From the NCBI GenBank assembly GCA_910579605.1, contig CAJTUG010000029.1, forward strand, positions 1 through 30,098: DNA of 30,098 nt. The letters run 5' to 3'. The position numbers were made by a program, and so were the translations under genes. This DNA comes from an uncultured Muribaculaceae bacterium (GTDB taxonomy: Bacteria; Bacteroidota; Bacteroidia; Bacteroidales; Muribaculaceae). Position 1 is the first letter of the stretch. Every line of letters begins with the position of its first letter. The notes under the pieces are model-generated. The model was not told the origin of the DNA and made no database searches. It saw only the letters and a program-made list of their open reading frames with translations. Positions 23,564 to 30,098 of this stretch are shown here, piece by piece.

Positions 23564-25420
23564 GTGAGAAAAGATTATATATTAGAAAAGCGAAAATTCA
23601 TTATCGGGGGATTTGTGGTTCTGGTTGCCATAATTTTCTTGATAAGGCTTTTTGATCTTCAGATTAACGATGAGAAATATAAGCGGTCGGCAGATTCAAA
23701 TGCTTTCCTCAAGAAGACGGTTTACCCATCTCGAGGCCTTATCTATGACCGTAATGGTGAATTGGTGGTTTTCAACCAGCCGGCCTATGATGTGATGCTC
23801 ATACCGCGCGATGTGCATCCGTTTGATACTCTTGATTTTTGCAATACTCTTAACATTACTCGTGAGCAGCTCGACAAGCGGTTTGAAGAGATGAAAGACC
23901 GCCGTAAAAATCCCGGCTATTCGCAGTATACCCCCCAGCGTCTTATAACGCATCTCACGGCTCAAGATTATGGCCGTTTGCAGGAGAAACTTTATCGTTT
24001 TCCGGGTTTTTTTATCCAGAAACGTATCTTGCGGCAATATGATAAGCCAACGGCCGGGAATGTGCTGGGGAATATACGTGAGGTTTCCAAAAAAGATATA
24101 GATAACGATCCCTATTATGCCGCCGGCGACTATACCGGCGATTTGGGTATTGAAAAGAGCTATGAGGAATACCTTCGCGGTGTAAAAGGAGTGGAAATCC
24201 TTATACGAGATGCGCGAGGGCGTATACAGGGTAGATATGAAGATGGAGCTAACGATATAGAGCCTATTTCCGGGCGAGACTTGCGATTGAGTCTCGATAT
24301 AAAGTTGCAGCAGTATGCAGAATCGCTCATGGTGGGTAAACGTGGTGCTGTGGTGGCGATAGAACCGGCGACGGGCGAAATTCTCTGTATGGTTTCAATG
24401 CCCAATTATGATCCTCGGTCGCTTGTTGGCCGTCAACGCGGCGAATCTTATAAAAAACTTGTGAACGATGAGTCTTGGCCTCTCTTCGACCGTGCGCTCA
24501 TGGGAACATATCCTCCGGGTTCTACCTTCAAGCCTACCCAAGGTTTGATTTTTCTTGAAGAAGGCATAATAGACCTCAACACTGCTTATCCGTGTTCGCA
24601 TGGGTATATAAATGGAGGTTTGAGGGTTGGTTGCCATGCGCATGGGTCGCCTTTGCCTTTAAAACCTGCTTTGCAGACTTCTTGCAATGCTTTTTTCTGT
24701 TGGGGATTCAAGGCCATGATAGACAAGCGCAGTAAATATGGTACGTCGGCCAAAGCTTTTGAGGTTTGGAAAAACCATCTTGTGAGTATGGGTTATGGTT
24801 ATAAGCTCGGCGTTGATCTTCCCGGCGAGAACCGAGGTTTTATTCCAAACGCGAAATACTATGATGGCTTTTACCGCGAGGGTCGTTGGAGCGGTAATAC
24901 TATCATTTCTGTATCCATAGGTCAGGGCGAAATTTTGGCTACGCCATTGCAGATAGCAAATCTTAGTGCTACCATTGCCAACAGAGGATGGTTTATAACC
25001 CCTCATGTAGTAAAAGAGATTCAAGATACAGTGATGCCTTCCGGGTATAATGAGAAGCGTTATCCTACTATTGCTTCACACTACTATGACGATGTGGCCG
25101 AAGGTATGCGGATGGCTGTTACAGGAGGGACATGCCGCCGTGCCGCTATTCCCGGGATAGAGGCCTGCGGCAAAACGGGTACTGCACAGAACCCTCATGG
25201 GAAGGATCACTCTGCGTTTATGGGTTTTGCCCCGTATCATGATCCAAAGATCGCAGTGGCCGTATATGTTGAAAACGGCGGTTGGGGAGCTACCTATGGA
25301 GTTCCGATCGGCTCTCTTGTAATGGAGAAATACCTCACCGGGCAAATCTCTCCAGAAAGAAAATATATGGAGGATCAAATGATTAATTCGTCGATATTCT
25401 ATGCTTCCAAGAAGAAATGA
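23564..25420 (+). CDS. mrdA: Penicillin-binding protein 2 (elongation transpeptidase)
   Basis: This 618-residue class B PBP cross-links peptidoglycan during elongation. It has one membrane helix (about 13-31), a dimerisation/pedestal domain (about 50-230) and a transpeptidase domain (about 245-610). Active-site motifs are S320-TFK (SxxK), S373-C-N375 (SxN) and K537-T-G539. The start is a GTG at 23564 (MRKDYILEKRKF), 36 bases after mreD, in line with family N-termini. It is the partner of RodA, whose start codon lies within the last 20 bases of this gene. Confidence 0.96.
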   Translation: MRKDYILEKRKFIIGGFVVLVAIIFLIRLFDLQINDEKYKRSADSNAFLKKTVYPSRGLIYDRNGELVVFNQPAYDVMLIPRDVHPFDTLDFCNTLNITREQLDKRFEEMKDRRKNPGYSQYTPQRLITHLTAQDYGRLQEKLYRFPGFFIQKRILRQYDKPTAGNVLGNIREVSKKDIDNDPYYAAGDYTGDLGIEKSYEEYLRGVKGVEILIRDARGRIQGRYEDGANDIEPISGRDLRLSLDIKLQQYAESLMVGKRGAVVAIEPATGEILCMVSMPNYDPRSLVGRQRGESYKKLVNDESWPLFDRALMGTYPPGSTFKPTQGLIFLEEGIIDLNTAYPCSHGYINGGLRVGCHAHGSPLPLKPALQTSCNAFFCWGFKAMIDKRSKYGTSAKAFEVWKNHLVSMGYGYKLGVDLPGENRGFIPNAKYYDGFYREGRWSGNTIISVSIGQGEILATPLQIANLSATIANRGWFITPHVVKEIQDTVMPSGYNEKRYPTIASHYYDDVAEGMRMAVTGGTCRRAAIPGIEACGKTGTAQNPHGKDHSAFMGFAPYHDPKIAVAVYVENGGWGATYGVPIGSLVMEKYLTGQISPERKYMEDQMINSSIFYASKKK

Positions 25421-26856
25421 TGCCGGTTCGGTTTTCCGGTATATAGATTGGCCAACAGTGTTTATCTATCTCATCATGGTTTTTGCCGGAATGGTGAGTA
25501 TTTATGCGGCGAGCTATGATTTTGACAATGCTTCGATGTTTTCCTACGATGAATTTTCGGGTAAACAGTTGAGGTGGATAGGTCTTAGCCTTGTATTGGG
25601 AGTTGTTTTGCTTCTTATAGATGCCCGGATGTATGAAACTTATTCGTTTCCGGTGTATGTTGCAGTGGTTGTCCTGTTGGCAGTCACGCCCTTTCTTGCC
25701 AGGGATATAAAAGGTTCATATTCGTGGATTTCTCTTGGCCCGATGAGTCTTCAGCCGGCAGAGTTTGCCAAGTTTGCTACAGCACTGGCGCTTGCAAAGT
25801 TGTTTAGCTCTTATCATTTTGAGAGGTTTTGCCAATTATGCCAAGGCTCTCACAATTATTTTCCTGCCGATTATTTTTATTCTCCTGCAAAATGAAACGG
25901 GTTCGGCATTAACTTTCATGGCTCTGTTTTTTGTCCTTTATCGCGAGGGAATGAGCGGGCTTGTGCTTTTTGCAGCCTTGTTTGCAGTAGTTATTTTTGT
26001 GGTAGCAATCAAATTTACAGAGACTACCGTTTTGGGCATTCCGACAGGGCAATTTTCTGTTATGTTAATGGTTATGGTGGTTATGGTTGCCATGACTGTT
26101 ACTTATACGCGTCGTTTTGAGGTTGCAAGGAATCTTTTTTTCTGGTTTGCCGGTACCGGGGTTGTTATTGCGGTAGTGGATGTGTGCGGGGTGCCTATTC
26201 CCGGTATGGTTGTAATACTCTCGGTTATAGGTGTGGCGTGTGTCTATGTGGCTGTTGAAGCCATAAAGTTACGTCGGCCGCGTCTGTATGTTCCGATGGC
26301 AACGGCTGTGTGCGCTATTGCTTTCTTGTTTTGTGCAAACGCAGCTTTCCAGCACCTCAAGCCTCATCAACAGTTGCGAGTTCAGGTAGTTTTGGGAATT
26401 GTCGAAGACTTGCGTAATGCAGGTTATAATGTCAATCAGTCTAAGATTGCTATCGGCTCTGGCGGTTTTTTTGGTAAAGGCTTTCTCAATGGGACTCAGA
26501 CCAAACTGAAATATGTTCCTGAGCAACATACGGATTTTATTTTTTGTACTATAGGGGAGGAAGAGGGCTTTGTTGGTACCATGCTTGTTACGTTGCTCTT
26601 TTTGGGACTTATTTTGCGAGTTATCCGCATTGGAGAGCGTCAGCCAACTGTTTTTGGCCGTGTCTATGCTTATTGTGTGGCAAGTTATTTTATTTTCCAT
26701 TTCTGTATAAATATAGGCATGGTTATAGGTTTGTGTCCGGTTATAGGTATTCCGTTGCCATTCTTCAGTTATGGAGGATCGTCGTTGTGGGGTTTTACGA
26801 TCTTGCTTTTCATCCTCTTGAAAATAGACGCATCGAGGAGAAACGTCCTTAGATAG
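25401..26856 (+). pseudogene. rodA: rodA (SEDS peptidoglycan glycosyltransferase), interrupted by a frameshift near 25820
   Basis: Two overlapping frames, 25401-25895 and 25765-26856, together encode a RodA of about 485 residues. The first supplies helices 1-4 and SLGPMSLQPAEFAKF up to SSYHFE (25823). The second continues directly with RGFANYAKAL from 25822 and carries the catalytic aspartate in VPEQHTDFIF (codon at 26533) and the C-terminal FSYGGSS. To join them one base must be removed or two added near 25818-25827. Neither half should work alone as a lipid II polymerase. Because RodA is the polymerase partner of PBP2 and its operon is intact, a sequence or assembly error is the simplest reading. 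A real mutation or ribosomal +1 shift are alternatives. The start overlaps mrdA by 20 bases. The coding content on both sides of the break looks undecayed. Confidence 0.9.
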
Positions 26857-26907
26857 GAACTTTTTGGCTTGCAGAGATGTTTTTTAGTATAAAGCTATTT
26901 CTGCATT

Positions 26908-29900
26908 ATGCCGCTAAAGTCGTCGAAATCTATAGTTTCCAGATTTTTTAAGTCCGTTGCCCTCGTTATCGTTTGGGTAGCGTCTGTAGTGGCATGTCTT
27001 ATGGTGGGAGTATGGGGCTTTTTGTCATGGCAGACACAGCCGCAGCGTTTGGCGCGACTTTTAGATCGCTTTGCCGATGAACATTTGATTGGCAGTATCT
27101 ATATTGGCCGTGTGGATGTAGATTTGTTTAAAGATTTCCCACGTGTTGAGGTTAAATTGGATTCTCTCGTTTTGATAAGCGGTAATTTTACTCCTGAATT
27201 GTTGAAGGGTTTGCCGGTGGGCTGTGATACGGTTGCTACTGTTGGCGCATTGAGAGGTTCTTTCAATCTTGTAAAAGCGTTTAAAGGGCTTTTAGAGGTG
27301 GATTCGGTGGTATTTGAGCGGCCTATGGTACAACTTGTGTCTGTGAACGATTCTTTGGCCAATTATGATATAATAAAGACTGGTCCGACAGATTTCGGTT
27401 CTCTTCCGGATATTGAAATCCGTTCGTTTGTTTTAAAAGATGCCAGACCTTTTACCTTTACAAATATGGCAGATTCGTCGCGAATAGAACTGGAGTTAGA
27501 CGATTCTGATTTTTGGGATTCCCCGAAAGGCCGTTTTTTCTCGGATAATGCCAATATTATAGATTCAGATATTGACGGGATGAAGATAAGACACATGAAA
27601 CTTGGCTTGCATGGCAGAATTGTATGGAAGCATGACAATCCTTATCGTCTTTGTCTTGAGGATGTTCTTTTTAATGTGGGCGAGGTGGAAGCCGACGGCA
27701 GTTTTGCGTTTGATTTTAATGATTCTTTTGGAGTAGAGGTAGACCGTCTTGCGGTGACTTCGCCGTCGCTTGAGTGGCTTTTGTCCGATTTACCAGCGAA
27801 AGCTCGGAGTAAGGTGGGGAATCTTGGCGCTGAATTTTTTCTGAGCGGTAAGGTTTCGGTAGATAATGAAGGCAAGATTTCGGAATCTCGTCTGCCTACG
27901 TTGGTTTTCTCTATGGCTGTAGATAGCGGAAAAATTTTGCGTTACGGTAAAAGTATACAAGACATTTCGTTGGCTGCAAATGGGGTGTTTCGCGGAGGTT
28001 GCCCAGAAGAATCAAGAATATGTGTAGACAGGCTTTCTTTTTCTGGTCTTGGAGGTGTGGCAGAAATGAAATCCGCCATATCGTTTGCACGAGGTCTGCC
28101 TGCGTTTAAAGGAGCATTTGACGGATGGATAGATTTGGGGCATATACCGGATTTTTTAAAGGAACTTATACCGTTTTCTGTAGACGGTTTGGTAAAAGGG
28201 AAATCTACCTTTGATTTTTCACTCGGTGACATTTGTCTTGAAAGATTACACAAGATTAGGCTTGGCGGTAATTTGGAATTAACCAATTTTGCAATGAAAA
28301 TGCCTGAAGATACTTTATCGTTCGCGGCTCACCGAGCAAGTCTTGCGTTGGATTCTCCAATTAAAATTAGTTCTGATTCTACCCTTAGAGCTGATGTGCA
28401 GATAGACAGCGCTAAGATAAATTTTAAGGGTTTGGATCTCAAGACTGTTAATTTTAGGTGTAAGGTTGCTTCTTATGTAGGGCCTACCAGTGCCGACACA
28501 TCTATAATCAATCCTTTGTCGGTAGATTTTGACGCTCAGGAGCTTTCTATGCGCTCAGATTCTTCCTATCTGGGTTTTGGTAAGGTGATATGCCATACAT
28601 CGCTACAAAGGTGGAAACACCGCCTTAAAGCACCGCTTTTGGGCTTGGATTTGCTTGCCGACAGCTTGGCTTATATAACTCCTGGAGCAGAAGCAAGGCT
28701 CGCAAAGGCCAAAATCAAGGCAAATGCACGCCTTGACAAACGTGAGCCTTATCCAGGTGGTTATGCAGTGCCGATAGGCGATAATATCGTTGATTTTGGC
28801 TTGAGCGAGACTTTGCGCAAACTTATTGATAATTGGGGCGTAGACGGTTCTGTGTCTGCCGTTGGTGCACGTTACTATACCAGGGCTTTCCCTGTTCAGA
28901 CTAAATTGGACTCTATAGATATTGTGTTTAATCCCGATAGCATGGAAATTGTTAGCGGTCGGTGCCGGGCAGGAAATAGCGATGTGAGGTTGCAAGGCTT
29001 GGTTTCAAACCTTCGGCATGCCTTGGGTGGTACGCGGCAGCCCTTAAAGGTAGATTTGGATATTTTAAGCGATACTTTAGATCTTAACCAATTAGCGCGC
29101 GTGGGAAGCCCCACAGGAAAAGAGAGCGCCGAAATGTCTTCTGGAACATCAAATTCAGATTCTAAAGCCAATGCTTTTAGCGATACTGTAGCTCCTATGC
29201 TGTTGCCGATGAATCTGGATTTGAATCTTAATGTAAATGCCCACACAATAATGTATTATACTGTGGTCCTCTATGATTTGGGAACGAAGATAAGGCTCAA
29301 TCAAGGTTGTCTTGACATTGATACTCTTAATGTTCTTACTGATATGGGCAATCTGGACTTGAAGATGCGTTATAAAGCGGCACGACCTGATAGTATGGAG
29401 ATTGCAGCAGAAGGACATCTGAGTAGCCTTGACATTAAGGAAATGGTTCATCTTGTTCCGTATGTAGATTCAATATTGCCGATGCTTCACGATTTCGGTG
29501 GCACGATAGATGTTGCTCTTAAGGCGAGCTCTAAGATAGGAAGGGATATGTGCATGGTAAAGAAAAGTATTGTTGGTGATGTGTCGCTGGTTGGCCATAA
29601 ACTCACCATTCAGGGTATTGATAAACTGGAAAAAATAGAGAAGCTATTGCCAAAAAAGGATAGGCCTATTACAATAGACCGTCTAAGCGTAGATATAAAA
29701 TTTGGTGATGGCCACATGGATGTCTATCCATATCTTATAAATATAAAGAATATTTGGATTGCGGCTTCGGAGAGCGATGACGGGCCTGGGAATATCGATG
29801 TTGAATTATCGTTCCTCCGTTCGTTTATCCCATGGAAATGGGGCTTTGAATTTAACGAGAAAAACGGGCATAAACACATACATTTTGGTGGAGCAAAGTT

Positions 29901-30045
29901 GCATCCAGGAATAGTGGCGCGTTCATATTCTCTTGAGCCATATACATTTTCTGTAGCCAAATATGTTGGTATTTTAGGTACCGACGGTGCCAGGATTGCT
30001 CGTGAAGGCCATATTGTACCTGGGCAAACAAATCCTCGAGAATGA
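26908..30045 (+). CDS. AsmA-family envelope protein
   Basis: This 1045-residue protein has an N-terminal membrane helix (about 17-42), then a very long beta-rich periplasmic region with repeated short amphipathic strands. The AsmA_N-like start is LLDRFADEHLIGSIYIGRVDVDLFKDFPRVEVKLDSL in outline, with the conserved FPxVxVxL pattern near residues 73-81. The C-terminal AsmA_2-like domain is at about 770-1000 (GHLSSLDIKEM, GTIDVALKASSKIG). AsmA/TamB/YhdP-type proteins form hydrophobic grooves thought to carry phospholipids to the outer membrane. Function here is inferred from family. It starts 51 bases after rodA with no clear promoter, so it may belong to the elongasome operon. A terminator follows it. 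Confidence 0.85.
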   Translation: MPLKSSKSIVSRFFKSVALVIVWVASVVACLMVGVWGFLSWQTQPQRLARLLDRFADEHLIGSIYIGRVDVDLFKDFPRVEVKLDSLVLISGNFTPELLKGLPVGCDTVATVGALRGSFNLVKAFKGLLEVDSVVFERPMVQLVSVNDSLANYDIIKTGPTDFGSLPDIEIRSFVLKDARPFTFTNMADSSRIELELDDSDFWDSPKGRFFSDNANIIDSDIDGMKIRHMKLGLHGRIVWKHDNPYRLCLEDVLFNVGEVEADGSFAFDFNDSFGVEVDRLAVTSPSLEWLLSDLPAKARSKVGNLGAEFFLSGKVSVDNEGKISESRLPTLVFSMAVDSGKILRYGKSIQDISLAANGVFRGGCPEESRICVDRLSFSGLGGVAEMKSAISFARGLPAFKGAFDGWIDLGHIPDFLKELIPFSVDGLVKGKSTFDFSLGDICLERLHKIRLGGNLELTNFAMKMPEDTLSFAAHRASLALDSPIKISSDSTLRADVQIDSAKINFKGLDLKTVNFRCKVASYVGPTSADTSIINPLSVDFDAQELSMRSDSSYLGFGKVICHTSLQRWKHRLKAPLLGLDLLADSLAYITPGAEARLAKAKIKANARLDKREPYPGGYAVPIGDNIVDFGLSETLRKLIDNWGVDGSVSAVGARYYTRAFPVQTKLDSIDIVFNPDSMEIVSGRCRAGNSDVRLQGLVSNLRHALGGTRQPLKVDLDILSDTLDLNQLARVGSPTGKESAEMSSGTSNSDSKANAFSDTVAPMLLPMNLDLNLNVNAHTIMYYTVVLYDLGTKIRLNQGCLDIDTLNVLTDMGNLDLKMRYKAARPDSMEIAAEGHLSSLDIKEMVHLVPYVDSILPMLHDFGGTIDVALKASSKIGRDMCMVKKSIVGDVSLVGHKLTIQGIDKLEKIEKLLPKKDRPITIDRLSVDIKFGDGHMDVYPYLINIKNIWIAASESDDGPGNIDVELSFLRSFIPWKWGFEFNEKNGHKHIHFGGAKLHPGIVARSYSLEPYTFSVAKYVGILGTDGARIAREGHIVPGQTNPRE

Positions 30046-30070
30046 ACTGCGATTTATTACATAAGATAGT

Positions 30071-30098
30071 AAAAAAGACGCCCGGCAATTGCCGGGCG
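30071..30098. terminator. Strong hairpin terminator at the window edge
   Basis: A perfect 20-base GC-rich palindrome (30079-30098) is preceded by an A6 run. This gives a stem with a U run on the minus strand. The plus-strand tail lies outside the window. It ends the AsmA gene and probably also a convergent gene to the right. Confidence 0.75.

Noticed and set aside
1..30098. CRISPR arrays, insertion sequences, prophage or toxin-antitoxin genes
   Set aside because: No regular direct repeats, transposase motifs, terminal inverted repeats or phage genes were seen. Gene order and composition look like core chromosome.

Overview
This 30 kb window looks like a chromosomal, core-genome segment of a Bacteroidales bacterium, possibly Muribaculaceae-like (the family is inference). 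Three things point that way. Most transcription units are preceded by the Bacteroidetes -7 element TAnnTTTG(C), several with a -33 TTTG or TTG 18-20 bases upstream. The sigma factor is the short primary type without region 1.1. The gene set is typical of the phylum: PorX, a serine palmitoyltransferase, a NamZ/DUF1343 protein, DUF4923 and a purH-mreBCD-mrdA-rodA string. No mobile element, CRISPR array, rRNA gene or phage gene was seen.

Layout. 1-2396 (minus): a glycogen operon, with a partial glycosyltransferase and a debranching enzyme whose 5' end carries an apparent one-base deletion. 2397-2973: the only long gene-free stretch, holding two consensus plus-strand promoters and a plus-strand hairpin terminator but no gene, so possibly a small RNA locus. 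2974-5995 (minus): a small membrane protein, then porX-tsaE-birA joined by 4-base stop/start overlaps. 6142-6214 (minus): tRNA-Ala(GGC). 6366-9950 (plus): namZ, a sodium:solute symporter and a WYL regulator with 9-base gaps, which looks like a MurNAc or peptidoglycan-fragment salvage unit with its own regulator. 10092-10952: rpoD with its own promoter and terminator. 11053-12921: an SGNH hydrolase and rmuC. 13136-14917 (minus): rubredoxin-first rubrerythrin and serine palmitoyltransferase. 15186-17851: a membrane-bound nucleotide-sugar 4,6-dehydratase and a DUF4923 exported protein. 17963-19417: an NhaC antiporter. 19505-21046: purH. 21093-26856: the elongasome operon mreB-mreC-mreD-mrdA-rodA, with rodA split by a frameshift. 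26908-30045: a large AsmA-family protein, then a strong hairpin terminator at the window edge.

Several parts concern the cell envelope: MreBCD, PBP2 and RodA build the lateral wall, NamZ and its symporter probably recycle wall fragments, serine palmitoyltransferase starts sphingolipid synthesis, the dehydratase feeds surface glycans, AsmA proteins affect outer-membrane lipid homeostasis, and PorX regulates type IX secretion in relatives.

I did not find a convincing wholly new system. The points most worth checking are the two frameshifts (debranching enzyme 5' end and rodA), the orphan promoter/terminator pair at 2646-2950, the predicted leaderless porX transcript, and the namZ-symporter-WYL unit. 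Both frameshifts fall in conserved genes, so sequencing or assembly error must be excluded first.
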